Shown: piece after piece, positions 7,607 through 14,339 of the stretch
Layout: the number at the start of each line of letters is the position of its first letter
Position numbering within the stretch: position 1 is the first letter of the stretch
Assembly (NCBI GenBank): GCA_947460915.1
Contig: CANHKJ010000045.1
Span: 1-15,893 of the forward strand
DNA length: 15,893 bases
Origin: Verrucomicrobiia bacterium
GTDB taxonomy: Bacteria; Verrucomicrobiota; Verrucomicrobiia; Verrucomicrobiales; Akkermansiaceae
Reading direction: 5' to 3'
Translations under genes and position numbers: made by a program
The notes under the pieces: model-generated
What the model was told of the DNA's origin: nothing
What the model saw: only the letters and a program-made list of their open reading frames with translations
Databases searched by the model: none

Positions 7607-8434
7607 TCAGAGCGAGTAGCAACGCACGGCGTTGTCGGAGAGTATGGCTTGTTGTTCGTCGGGAGTCAGTCGATCGAGGAAATGACGCAGGAAATCGATC
7701 CATTGCTGATAAGAGGACAAACGTAGCAGTGCGACGGGCCAGTCCGTGCCGACCATCACCCGATGTGTGCCGAAAATCGCAATCGTTTCCTCGGCATACG
7801 CGCGCAATGTTTCCTCGCAAATCTCCTCATCGCGCACCTCGGTGACCATGCCCGATAATTTGACGCCGATGACATGATCGCGCTTGGCGATTTCCTGCAT
7901 GCCTTTTTTCCAGCGCTCGCTGATGCGTCCACGATGAATCTCTGGTTTGGCAATGTGGTCGATGATGATCGGTAGTTCGGGATGTTGATCAATCATCGTG
8001 GTGGCTATGTCCAATTGTCTTTCAAAAACCAAAAGGTCATAGCGCAAATGAGTTTGGGCTAAGGCGGCAAGTCCGCGATGAAAATCCGGGCATTGGAAAA
8101 ATGCATCCTCTTCTTCCTGCAAGACGTGGCGCAGTCCCTTGAGTGCAGATTCGTGCTGAAAGTGATCAAGCAAGGCCGCGATGCCTTCGTCGCGCAAGGG
8201 GAGCCAGCCGACCACGCCGCGAATCACGGGTGACTTGGCCGCGAGACTGAGCAGCCACTGAGTTTCTGCTATCGTCTGACGAGCCTGCACGACGACGGTG
8301 CCACTGACGCCAGCTCGAGTCGTAACTTGATGAAGTTGCTCTAACAAAAAATGATCCGCCAGAGCGGACCCAGGTGGAATCCACGGATACTCTTCGGGCG
8401 AGTATTGCCATAGGTGATGGTGTGCATCGATCAT
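7607..8434 (-). CDS. Amidohydrolase-2 family enzyme (COG3618, sugar lactonase-like)
   Basis: The 275-residue protein is a full-length TIM-barrel hydrolase of the amidohydrolase-2 family (PF04909). Its relatives include L-fucono-1,5-lactonase, L-rhamnonolactonase and 2-pyrone-4,6-dicarboxylate lactonase. The metal-binding HxH is at the very N-terminus in MIDAHHHLW (H5, H7). Further barrel signatures are VSGTVVVQA (43-51), GWLPL, KGLRHVLQ (99-106), IIIDHIAKP (157-164 region, H160), GVKLSGM and the catalytic aspartate in MVGTDWPV (D231). The pattern HHHLW...DHIAKP...GTDWPV is closest to sugar lactonases that open lactones formed by dehydrogenation of fucose or related sugars. This would suit a neighbour acting on oxidised glycosides, an inference only. 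It is the first gene of the probable three-gene operon with the HD and DUF1080 genes. Upstream lies a 299-base gap that should hold the promoter. The exact lactone cannot be told from sequence alone. Confidence 0.88.
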   Translation of the reverse strand: MIDAHHHLWQYSPEEYPWIPPGSALADHFLLEQLHQVTTRAGVSGTVVVQARQTIAETQWLLSLAAKSPVIRGVVGWLPLRDEGIAALLDHFQHESALKGLRHVLQEEEDAFFQCPDFHRGLAALAQTHLRYDLLVFERQLDIATTMIDQHPELPIIIDHIAKPEIHRGRISERWKKGMQEIAKRDHVIGVKLSGMVTEVRDEEICEETLRAYAEETIAIFGTHRVMVGTDWPVALLRLSSYQQWIDFLRHFLDRLTPDEQQAILSDNAVRCYSL

Positions 8435-8733
8435 CTGCTGCGTTTGATAAAAAATTCACACCGAGAAAGCAAGCAAGGAATGGGCAAAGGACCGCTGTCA
8501 TTGTCTCTTTCATCAGGCCGCAATTGCTATAGCGATACCTGATCAATCTCTGCGCTTTGCCTTCGAGGAACAACACAGGCAGCAAATCGCAATTTTTGCG
8601 TTGCCACTCATTCGTATGAAATTGCGCGAAGCGGATTAGCCCGATGAGTTCGTTAGTTTTTGAATTCACATACCACGAATCCATGGCTTGCCACCGAATT
8701 GGTTAGGATCGTTCGGTCAAGAGCGCTTTTTCT
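8435..8733. other. 299-base gap between lpxI and the lactonase-like gene
   Basis: No recognisable gene. On the minus strand an ATG at 8684 opens a frame (MDSWYVNSKTNELIGL...) that would run 270 bases into the lactonase gene in another frame, so a real gene is unlikely; a decayed gene is possible. The clearest structure is an interrupted palindrome, ATCAGG (8512-8517) facing CCTGAT (8538-8543), enclosing the self-complementary GCTATAGC (8526-8533). Its place, 80-120 bases upstream of the lactonase start, would suit an operator. No convincing -35/-10 pair was found, nor a T-run terminator after lpxI. Confidence 0.4.
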
Positions 8734-9558
8734 TCACGCCTCAAATCCCACCACCGTGATTTGGTGTTCTTGGCACAGCTGGTCGACGAGGTCTTTTTCG
8801 AGCATCAAGGTTTTTCCAGCTTCTATGGCGATGACGGAGACTCCGGCCTCGGCGCAGGTGCGGATGGTTTGGGCACCGATGACGGGGATGTCGAAGCGCA
8901 TGTCTTGGTTCGGCTTGCTGACTTTGACCATGGTAACGGCTTTGCCGCGGCCGAGTTCGCCACCGCGTTTGATGCAGGCATTGGTGCCTTCAAAGGCCTC
9001 CACGGCGAGCACGGTGCCGTGACGAACCAGCACGGTTTGGCCGATGTCCAGACGTGAGCTTTCTTTGGCGATTTTTTGGCCAAAGTGCACATCATCCCAC
9101 GCGCGTGATTTGAGTTTGGGGCCGAAAATGTGACCTTCTGGCGCGAGTAGATCGCTCATGAAGGTATCCGCCCGCAGCAGGGTGATGCCGTCTTTTTCCA
9201 GCTCTGCGGCTACGGCACCAAAGAGGCTCTCGGCATTGCGTTCCTTGACTTTGGCCAGCATGAAAAGCAATCGAAAATCGGGACGCAGATCGAAGAGGTT
9301 CTTGGGCGAAATTTGACCGACCATGATCGCCTCGGTGCAGTTGCGCTCCTTGAAGTAGCGAATCACTTTGCCCAATTGTCCGACGCGCATCCATTCGAGG
9401 GAATCGATCAATCCATGAAGTTGGGCCTCATCCGTTTCGTTTTGAAAAGCTGCGACGTGCAGCTCGAGTAGGATTTCTTGAGCACGAGCAGCCCGTGCGA
9501 AAGTGGAAGGGTAGACTCCGTTTCCTGCGATGATGCCAATGTTACGCGTGCTTGCCAT
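8734..9558 (-). CDS. lpxI: UDP-2,3-diacylglucosamine pyrophosphatase LpxI
   Basis: LpxI hydrolyses UDP-2,3-diacylglucosamine to lipid X and UMP in lipid A synthesis. It replaces the unrelated LpxH in many non-enteric Gram-negative bacteria, so this organism probably makes LPS. The 274-residue product has the family's usual length and both LpxI domains. It opens with RNIGIIAGNGVYPSTFA (5-21), carries VGQLGKVIRYFK (59-70) and MVGQISPKNLFDLRPD (79-94), and has the C-terminal catalytic stretch TVLAVEAFEGTNACIKRGG (182-200) and QDMRFDIPVIGAQTI (218-232). Asp223 in RFDIP corresponds to the essential Asp225 of Caulobacter LpxI. I chose the ATG at 9558 because homologues begin just before the IGIIAGNG strand. 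A TTG at 9597 would add 13 residues and is less likely. The gene follows the SGNH esterase gene by 65 bases. It is not next to lpxA, lpxB or lpxD in this window. Confidence 0.95.
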   Translation of the reverse strand: MASTRNIGIIAGNGVYPSTFARAARAQEILLELHVAAFQNETDEAQLHGLIDSLEWMRVGQLGKVIRYFKERNCTEAIMVGQISPKNLFDLRPDFRLLFMLAKVKERNAESLFGAVAAELEKDGITLLRADTFMSDLLAPEGHIFGPKLKSRAWDDVHFGQKIAKESSRLDIGQTVLVRHGTVLAVEAFEGTNACIKRGGELGRGKAVTMVKVSKPNQDMRFDIPVIGAQTIRTCAEAGVSVIAIEAGKTLMLEKDLVDQLCQEHQITVVGFEA

Positions 9559-9623
9559 GTCGGGCTTTGTTTTTCGCAGGATTGCGGCGCTGGTCAAGCC
9601 TTACGTCTGATCTCTGGAGAATC

Positions 9624-10361
9624 TCAGCGTGTGATGACTTGGCGCAGTGATTTGGCCAGTAGGGAGTAGCCCTGCTGATTGGGGTGCAGGCCATCGCTGA
9701 AAAGTTTGCTTTGGAGTTGGCCCTCGGCATCGAGAAAGGCCTCGCTGAGATCATGAAAGTGTACCTTGTCTTTTCCTGATAGATGATGGTGCAGTTGCGC
9801 ATTGACCTCATGCGGCTTGGCTAACAGTTTTTCTTGTAGAGTGCGTGGGAGCACGCCGAGCACGTGCAATTGAGCCTCAGGAGCGGCAGTGTGTATGGCA
9901 GTGCAAAGGGCCTGGATGCCGATGCGGATGTCTTTGGCGTTGTTCCATTCGAGATTGTTGGTGCCGATCATCAATACGACGATTTTTGGCTTTAGTTCCG
10001 TGAGTTCGCCATTTTGGACGCGCCACAAAACGTTTTCGACCCGATCCCAGCCAAAGCCGAGATTGGCTACGGTTTTGCCTTGGAACAATTCATCCCATGA
10101 GTCTTGACCTCGCACGATCGGGGCCTTTGGCTCGCCCGCCCAATAGTGAAGAATCGAGTCACCGAGCATAACGACATCGACTGTGCCTTTTTTGCCGAGT
10201 TCGATCACTTCGGTGTGGCGCTTTTGCCAATCGTAAATCGCTTTGTCTCGATCTTGCGTTACTGCGACGGTGGTCGTCGGTTTCGCGGTGGCTGTTGGCT
10301 GCGCGTGAAGCCCGGAGATGGAAATCAAGACAAGTGCGAATGGTGCGATGGCTCGGATCAT
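9624..10361 (-). CDS. Secreted SGNH/GDSL-type esterase
   Basis: Starting at the ATG at 10361, the 245-residue product begins with a signal peptide (MIRAIAPFALVLISISGLHA, cleavage near residue 20), then a Thr/Ala-rich linker, so it is likely periplasmic or outer-membrane associated. All SGNH blocks are present: block I VVMLGDSI with Ser69, block II NLGFGWDR with Gly102, block III MIGTNN with Asn135, and block V FSDGLHPNQQGY with Asp223 and His226. It resembles the acetylhydrolase/platelet-activating-factor-type branch, whose members often remove acetyl groups from sugars or lipids. A longer frame from a non-ATG start at 10448 would put 29 residues before the signal peptide, so the inner ATG is preferred. 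It precedes lpxI by 65 bases on the same strand; a role on envelope lipids is conceivable but unproven. Upstream lies the 484-base AT-rich gap. Confidence 0.92.
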   Translation of the reverse strand: MIRAIAPFALVLISISGLHAQPTATAKPTTTVAVTQDRDKAIYDWQKRHTEVIELGKKGTVDVVMLGDSILHYWAGEPKAPIVRGQDSWDELFQGKTVANLGFGWDRVENVLWRVQNGELTELKPKIVVLMIGTNNLEWNNAKDIRIGIQALCTAIHTAAPEAQLHVLGVLPRTLQEKLLAKPHEVNAQLHHHLSGKDKVHFHDLSEAFLDAEGQLQSKLFSDGLHPNQQGYSLLAKSLRQVITR

Positions 10362-10467
10362 GGTGGCGGAACGATTGTTACGGGATATAGGACGCATTGA
10401 CCAAACAATTTGTTCAAAAAGATTTGAAAAAGCTTTAGCGCACTGCATTTCCGAGGTTCTTCACGAG

Positions 10468-10490
10468 TTATTCACATGGTTCATGTGGAA
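10468..10490 (+). promoter_or_regulatory. DnaA-box-type site within a short hairpin
   Basis: TTATTCACA (10468-10476) matches the DnaA-box consensus TTATNCACA. It overlaps a tight hairpin in which TTCACATG (10471-10478) pairs with CATGTGGA (10482-10489), with one G-T wobble and a GTT loop. The second arm thus presents a partial, inverted copy of the box. Binding is not shown. Confidence 0.35.
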
Positions 10491-10750
10491 TCAAATTTCT
10501 GCTATTGGGATTTTTTTTCGTCTGATCTAGCCATCGCTCTGCGACAGTGCGAATTTTTTACGCAAAAACATAACGGCGAAAGCAATTTGCCAATAAGCGC
10601 TTTATTGTCAATGGTTTTCCGTGTTTTCAAACTGCTCTAAACTATTTACAAATCTTAAAAAATCACCGATTTCCCTACGAAAACCTTTAGTCGAGATCGT
10701 TGAGTAGTTTAGTTTTTTGGGGATATGTGAAGTATCAAAATGAGTAGTTG

Positions 10751-10775
10751 ATAACTTTTTCCCAAGTTATTCACA
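10751..10775 (+). promoter_or_regulatory. Second DnaA-box-type site adjoining a hairpin
   Basis: TTATTCACA at 10767-10775, in the same orientation as the copy 299 bases to the left. Its first bases form one arm of a perfect 7-bp AT-rich hairpin: ATAACTT (10751-10757), loop TTTCCC, AAGTTAT (10764-10770). The repeated motif and similar setting suggest a shared function, though chance is possible. Confidence 0.35.
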
Positions 10776-10815
10776 ATGCATGCGCAAGCGTTTGAATCAG
10801 GTCGGTTGTGATTGG

Positions 10816-10838
10816 ATGACCTGTATCGGTAAGGTCAT
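10816..10838. other. Hairpin just downstream of the TspO gene
   Basis: ATGACCT (10816-10822) pairs perfectly with AGGTCAT (10832-10838) around a 9-base loop. It lies 8 bases past the TspO stop codon, where an intrinsic terminator for that gene would be expected, but no T-run follows on the minus strand. It could stabilise the messenger 3' end. Confidence 0.35.
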
Positions 10839-10845
10839 GTAGCGT

Positions 10846-11379
10846 TCATGGTTGCATTTGCATGGGTAATTTTCCGCCGTTTAGATACCACAGGGTGGCA
10901 TTTAGGATTGCTGCGAAGGTAACCCAGAGCAAGTACGGTGTGAAAAAAATTCCGGCAAGGCGATCGACTCGCCAAAAGACAAAAGTTAGCCAGGCGATCA
11001 TCGTGCCGAGAATGATGATATCGAGCATGGCTAGATCAGCTCGGCCAATGCCGAAAAACAGCCAGCTCCAGATCGCTTGTACGATGAGGTGCACGATATA
11101 AACGATTAGCGCGATATCAATGCGCATGCGTTCTCGCTGACGCCATACCAACCACGCTGCGAGTGCCATCAGCACATAGAGTGAAGTCCATACGGGGCCG
11201 AAAATCCATGCCGGTGGAGCCCAGCTCGGTTGCTGGATCATGGTATAGGTTTTTTGCGCAGATATGGAAGCGAGGGCTCCTACTGCTCCTGCGGCAAAGG
11301 TTACGAGAAATGAGAGCAGCAGGACTGAGATGCTTTTGAAAGCTTCCTTACAGCGGCTATGTTTACGTTGATTGGGCAT
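10846..11379 (-). CDS. TspO/MBR family membrane protein
   Basis: The 177-residue protein belongs to the TspO/peripheral benzodiazepine receptor (MBR) family, five-helix membrane proteins that bind porphyrins and related ligands and act in stress, light or oxygen responses in bacteria. Visible hallmarks are the hydrophobic first helix (about 16-38), PSWAPPAWIFGPVWTSLYVL (51-70), the WSWLFFG motif (104-110) and the last-helix signature PYLLWVTFAAILNATLWYLN (148-167). Five hydrophobic segments can be counted. The N-terminus is about 15 residues longer and more basic than in compact family members. The ATG at 11379 has no clear Shine-Dalgarno sequence, and the gene begins 31 bases after the LacI-family regulator gene on the same strand, so they probably share a transcript. 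The link to glucan metabolism upstream is unexplained. Family assignment is firm; ligand and role are unknown. Confidence 0.95.
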   Translation of the reverse strand: MPNQRKHSRCKEAFKSISVLLLSFLVTFAAGAVGALASISAQKTYTMIQQPSWAPPAWIFGPVWTSLYVLMALAAWLVWRQRERMRIDIALIVYIVHLIVQAIWSWLFFGIGRADLAMLDIIILGTMIAWLTFVFWRVDRLAGIFFTPYLLWVTFAAILNATLWYLNGGKLPMQMQP

Positions 11380-11410
11380 CTAGAAATAGGGGGGAAGAGG
11401 TTGTGAAGGT

Positions 11411-12466
11411 TTAGACCTTGCTGACACTTTCTCGAGGTGTGTATATCGTCGGGAAAACAATTTGGCGAGGTTCGCTCAGAGAGGGGTCATCAGGGTTTTC
11501 GATGCGCTGAATTAGCAAATCGGCAGCGGCCTTGGTGATCATTTTGTAGCGTTGACGAATTGAGCTCAAGGTAATCGGCAAGTATCCGCAAAGCGGGATG
11601 TCATCGACTCCCACAATTGATAGATCTTTTGGCACGGAGAGCCCGACTTCTGTAGCGGCGCGCATGCAGGCCAGCGCGGCAATGTCATTCATGGCGACGA
11701 GAGCTGTAGGGTGATTTTTTCCGCAGTCGCCGAGAAATTTGCGAAATGTCTCGAAGGCTTGGTCGATGCGATGCCCGGTCTGAAGCAAGTGCACGTCACT
11801 GGCGGGGATGCCTGCTTTGGCGAGCATTTGTTGGAAAAGTTGCGAGCGCGATCCATCGTAGGTTCCCTCGGCATGAGCGCTCAAGAATGCGAATCGCTTG
11901 TGGCCACGGCGGCACAGATCTTCGACGGCATCTTGCAATCCCTGAGTGAAATCACTGAGAACAGCATCGACTGGCATCGGCGTCTCTGGAACGCCATTGC
12001 CCAGCGCCACGACGTTTCGGCCTTGTTGAAACATCTGCCCGAGTTCCTCGCGAAAGGTTTCGTTGTTACTTAGCCACAGCACGGAGCCATCGACTTCTAG
12101 ATCGGAAAGCTCGGCCAGCAAGTGCTTCTCTCGCACCTGAGAAGATCGGCAGTTTTCGACAAGCAAATCATAACCACGTTCCTCGACTGCGGCTTCAAGT
12201 TCATCGGCTATGGTGCAGAAAAACGGGTTGGTGACGTCTTGGATGATGAGCCCGATGGCGTGAAAGCGACCAGAGCGCAGGGCGCGAGCAGTTTTGTTGG
12301 GACGATAGCCCATTTCAGCAGCAGCAGCAAAAACACGCGCTTCGGTTTCCTTGGATGCCCAAGAATTCGGACGGCGATTCAAGATTGTCGATGCCGTATT
12401 GACCGCGACTCCTGCGCGTTCCGCTACCTCTTTCAGCCGTACTCGTTTGCTCACGCGGCAGAGCAT
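11411..12466 (-). CDS. LacI-family transcriptional regulator
   Basis: The 351-residue protein has an N-terminal LacI-type helix-turn-helix in VRLKEVAERAGVAVNTASTI (9-28), the hinge region MGYRPNKTARALRSG (52-66), and a periplasmic-binding-protein-like sensor domain from about residue 69 (HAIGLIIQDVTNPFFC). Late family signatures such as ALVAMNDIAALACMRA and LSIVGVDDIPLCGYLPITLS are also present. Such regulators usually repress sugar genes and are released by a sugar effector. The start is set at the ATG at 12466, because AGGA lies eight bases upstream and the helix-turn-helix then begins close to the N-terminus. An upstream GTG at 12538 would add 24 unrelated residues. The gene follows the 4-alpha-glucanotransferase gene by 82 bases and precedes tspO by 31 bases, so a maltodextrin or glucan signal is the natural guess. 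An inverted repeat over its ribosome binding site may be its own operator. Confidence 0.94.
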   Translation of the reverse strand: MLCRVSKRVRLKEVAERAGVAVNTASTILNRRPNSWASKETEARVFAAAAEMGYRPNKTARALRSGRFHAIGLIIQDVTNPFFCTIADELEAAVEERGYDLLVENCRSSQVREKHLLAELSDLEVDGSVLWLSNNETFREELGQMFQQGRNVVALGNGVPETPMPVDAVLSDFTQGLQDAVEDLCRRGHKRFAFLSAHAEGTYDGSRSQLFQQMLAKAGIPASDVHLLQTGHRIDQAFETFRKFLGDCGKNHPTALVAMNDIAALACMRAATEVGLSVPKDLSIVGVDDIPLCGYLPITLSSIRQRYKMITKAAADLLIQRIENPDDPSLSEPRQIVFPTIYTPRESVSKV

Positions 12467-12472
12467 AAGAAC

Positions 12473-12486
12473 TTTCCTACAGGAAA
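12473..12486 (-). promoter_or_regulatory. Inverted repeat over the ribosome binding site of the LacI-family gene
   Basis: TTTCCT (12473-12478) and AGGAAA (12481-12486) form a perfect 6-bp inverted repeat with a two-base centre. One arm contains the AGGA ribosome binding site eight bases before the regulator's ATG. The site could be a protein operator for autoregulation, or a hairpin limiting translation. LacI-family operators are usually short palindromes but most have a central CG, which this lacks. Confidence 0.4.
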
Positions 12487-12548
12487 CGCAAGCATCCAAT
12501 TTGCCATTTTCTGCTTTGTTTTTCAGTGCAGAATTCACTCATTGATGC

Positions 12549-14252
12549 TCAACGGTTTGCCTTGAGGATGATTTTGCGCAATTTGACCGCTTCGGCGACG
12601 AGAGTGACGTCTTTTTCGCAGTCATCGAGGCTGAAGGGCAGTCGAAAACGCCAGTTTTCGCCGCCTATCGTACCGGGCATGTTGTAGCGGTCAGTCATGC
12701 CGTAGAGATCCGTGATCATGATCGCGGCATAGCGTGAGCGCGATTGCAACAAGGCCTCGATCAGGTGCCACTGGACTTCGTGAGAGTAGAGTGGCATCTC
12801 GACCTCGGCCTCGGCGATGCCGGAAAACTCGCCCATCATCCGGAGGTTCCATTTTCCGCCCTCGATGTCTTCGGGCTCGATTTCCCCAGCAGCCGCTGCG
12901 CGAAATCCTTCCCACAGCGCGGCCATGGTGTCGTGATCATGTGTCGCGTAGGTGGCAAACGAGCACTCAGGGAGTTCCTCGCCGAGGATCACATGACTAT
13001 CACGTGAGTCCCAATGCGGAATGCGGAAGCCAGCAATACCCAATGATTCCAGATGCGGGCGCACGTATTCAGGCACGCAGCCGAGATCCTCGCCAATGAC
13101 TTCGCAATCGCCTGCGGCTTCGAGAATGGCTCGCAGTCGGTGATCACCATCCGCACAGTTCGCGCGCTTGTTTTCCTCGGTATCATCAGGTCGCCAGGCC
13201 CATTGGGGGAGACGCCCGCCGGTTTTGGCAGCGGCTTGTTCGGGGCTGAGATCGAGAAATTCGAGATTGCGTTGGGGCCGCCACGGGAAGGCATAGATGC
13301 GATAAAATCCAAGAATGTGATCGATGCGAAACATCGAAAAAATTTCTGTTAGCTTCGCGATGCGTTGTTTCCACCACGGGTAGTCTTGCTCCGCCATTTC
13401 GTTCCATCGATACACCGGGATGCCCCAGTTTTGGCCCCATTGCTGAATGAAGCGGTCATGCTTGAACATGGTTTCGGGAGGCGCGCCACCACACCACTCA
13501 AGGTCGAAATTTTCGAGCTGAAAAAACACATCGGCCGAGTAGTAGGAGATGCCGATTGGGATGTCGCCCATCAGTTTTACGCCGAGTTCATCGCCGAGAG
13601 CACGCAGCGCGCGCCATTGGCGGAAGCACAGCCATTGCACCCAAGCATAAAAAGTTCGCTCGTGTACCACGGCATCGCCTTGCTTGATGCGTTGGCTTTG
13701 CCAGTAATTGCGGGCGCGCTCAGGATCGGAAAAATCCTTGGGCCAGATATCCCACGCCTCACTGCCGCGAGCACGATCCATCAACCAACGAAATAGGGTG
13801 TAGTCTTGCAACCAGGCAGCTTCCTCGCGTTGAAAATTCTCGAACTCTTGTTTTTCAGCTACCGAGGCCGATTGGGGAAAATGCGCATAGGCAATCTCTA
13901 ACAGCGTGCGTTTCATCGTTCGCACGGTGGCGTAGTGCACGAGTCGATCGCCGATCACTTCGTTTCCTAGTTTCGCTCGCGCTGTGTCCAGTTCCTCCGC
14001 GCTCAAGCCCGGCACATCTTCCATCGTCAAGTACAGCGGTTCCAAGGCCACCGATGAAATCGCATTGTAGGGACTGTCATCCGAGCCCGTTTCATTGATG
14101 GGCAGCAACTGCAAAAATCCGACCTTGTGTGCGGCGGCCCAATGCATCCACTCGCTCATCGCACGCGTGTCACCAATGCCCAAATCACCTTCTCTCCGCG
14201 GGGAAAACGCTGGTAATAACACTCCTGCGCTTCGTTTCACAATCGCATTCAT
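12549..14252 (-). CDS. malQ: 4-alpha-glucanotransferase (GH77, amylomaltase / disproportionating enzyme)
   Basis: This cytoplasmic GH77 enzyme moves segments of alpha-1,4-glucan between maltodextrin or glycogen chains and releases glucose. The 567-residue product is somewhat longer than the roughly 500-residue bacterial amylomaltases. It opens with AGVLLPAFSPRREGDLGIGD (9-28) and continues with FLQLLPINETGSDDSPYNAI (47-66), a substrate-binding loop APPETMFKHDRFIQQWGQNW, and the three catalytic carboxylates: nucleophile Asp311 in MFRIDHILGFYRIY, acid/base Glu388 in VIGEDLG, and Asp439 in YATHDHDT. The usual DLPIYV segment is replaced by GDIPIGISYYSADVFF, and the GTGQLWGNP loop is altered, marking a divergent subgroup. 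The ATG at 14252 starts the conserved N-terminus. The gene is followed by the LacI-family regulator and tspO, and preceded by the rhomboid-like gene with an 87-base gap. It probably serves glycogen or maltodextrin turnover. Confidence 0.95.
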   Translation of the reverse strand: MNAIVKRSAGVLLPAFSPRREGDLGIGDTRAMSEWMHWAAAHKVGFLQLLPINETGSDDSPYNAISSVALEPLYLTMEDVPGLSAEELDTARAKLGNEVIGDRLVHYATVRTMKRTLLEIAYAHFPQSASVAEKQEFENFQREEAAWLQDYTLFRWLMDRARGSEAWDIWPKDFSDPERARNYWQSQRIKQGDAVVHERTFYAWVQWLCFRQWRALRALGDELGVKLMGDIPIGISYYSADVFFQLENFDLEWCGGAPPETMFKHDRFIQQWGQNWGIPVYRWNEMAEQDYPWWKQRIAKLTEIFSMFRIDHILGFYRIYAFPWRPQRNLEFLDLSPEQAAAKTGGRLPQWAWRPDDTEENKRANCADGDHRLRAILEAAGDCEVIGEDLGCVPEYVRPHLESLGIAGFRIPHWDSRDSHVILGEELPECSFATYATHDHDTMAALWEGFRAAAAGEIEPEDIEGGKWNLRMMGEFSGIAEAEVEMPLYSHEVQWHLIEALLQSRSRYAAIMITDLYGMTDRYNMPGTIGGENWRFRLPFSLDDCEKDVTLVAEAVKLRKIILKANR

Positions 14253-14311
14253 CAGCCGCTCATGCTGGCAGAGAGTGTGCCAAGTTCAAGGGTATTATCA
14301 AATGCCTTAGC

Positions 14312-14339
14312 GGCACGTTCTTATAGAACGTATGGTGCC
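14312..14339 (-). other. Hairpin between the rhomboid-like gene and malQ
   Basis: ACGTTCT (14315-14321) and AGAACGT (14325-14331) form a perfect 7-bp stem with a TAT loop, and outer GGC/GCC bases (14312-14314, 14337-14339) can pair too. It starts right after the stop codon of the rhomboid-like gene and lies about 60 bases before malQ. No T-run follows on the minus strand, so it is a poor intrinsic terminator. It could be a processing or stability element, or a palindromic protein site. GTTC-N5-GAAC resembles a LexA-type half-site arrangement, but the spacing differs from the N4 I recall for this phylum. Confidence 0.45.

Larger units (their letters stand above)
10362..10845. other. 484-base AT-rich non-coding gap with DnaA-box-like sites
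   Basis: The longest stretch without a recognisable gene, visibly richer in A and T than its neighbours, lying between the TspO gene and the SGNH esterase gene on the minus strand. It contains two copies of the 11-base direct repeat AGTTATTCACA (10466-10476 and 10765-10775), each with an exact TTATNCACA DnaA-box-type site; two weaker 7-of-9 matches (CTATTTACA at 10642-10650, and TGTGAAGTA near 10727); several hairpins; a TGAGTAGTT repeat at 10701 and 10741, exactly 40 bases apart; and the inverted pair CTAAACTA (10637-10644) / TAGTTTAG (10705-10712). A 54-codon frame from ATG 10476 to TAA 10640 is present but has no ribosome binding site or recognised similarity. The region may hold a promoter for the SGNH gene, a small RNA or a replication-related site. 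Confidence 0.5.

Noticed and set aside
8166..8684. A 172-codon minus-strand frame starting MDSWYVNSKTNELIGL
   Set aside because: It overlaps the well-supported lactonase-like gene by about 270 bases in another frame, and its sequence matches no family I recognise. Its first part could be a decayed gene but cannot be supported.
9559..9597. TTG-initiated 13-residue extension of LpxI
   Set aside because: The family normally starts just before the IGIIAGNG strand, and an ATG is available at 9558. The upstream AAGG is too close to the TTG to be persuasive.
10476..10640. A 54-codon plus-strand frame in the AT-rich gap (MVHVESNFCYWDFF...)
   Set aside because: There is no ribosome binding site, the start lies inside a hairpin and DnaA-box-like site, and no similarity is recognised. 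It is kept only as a note in the gap description.
12122..12565. Plus-strand open frames opposite the LacI-type regulator
   Set aside because: They are antisense to a gene with clear helix-turn-helix and sensor-domain signatures, with no recognisable domain of their own.
14266..14283. Minus-strand TTGGCAC-ACTCT-CTGCCA before malQ, a good match to a sigma-54 promoter (GG-N10-GC)
   Set aside because: The predicted transcription start would fall only about five bases before the malQ ATG, leaving almost no leader. The match also doubles as a simple TGGCA/TGCCA inverted repeat, and no enhancer-binding protein gene is nearby.
14315..14331. GTTC-N5-GAAC palindrome as a LexA (SOS) box
   Set aside because: The motif I recall for Verrucomicrobiota LexA is TGTTC-N4-GAACA. 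The spacing here is one base longer, and the site lies at the 3' end of a gene before malQ, which is not a typical SOS target.
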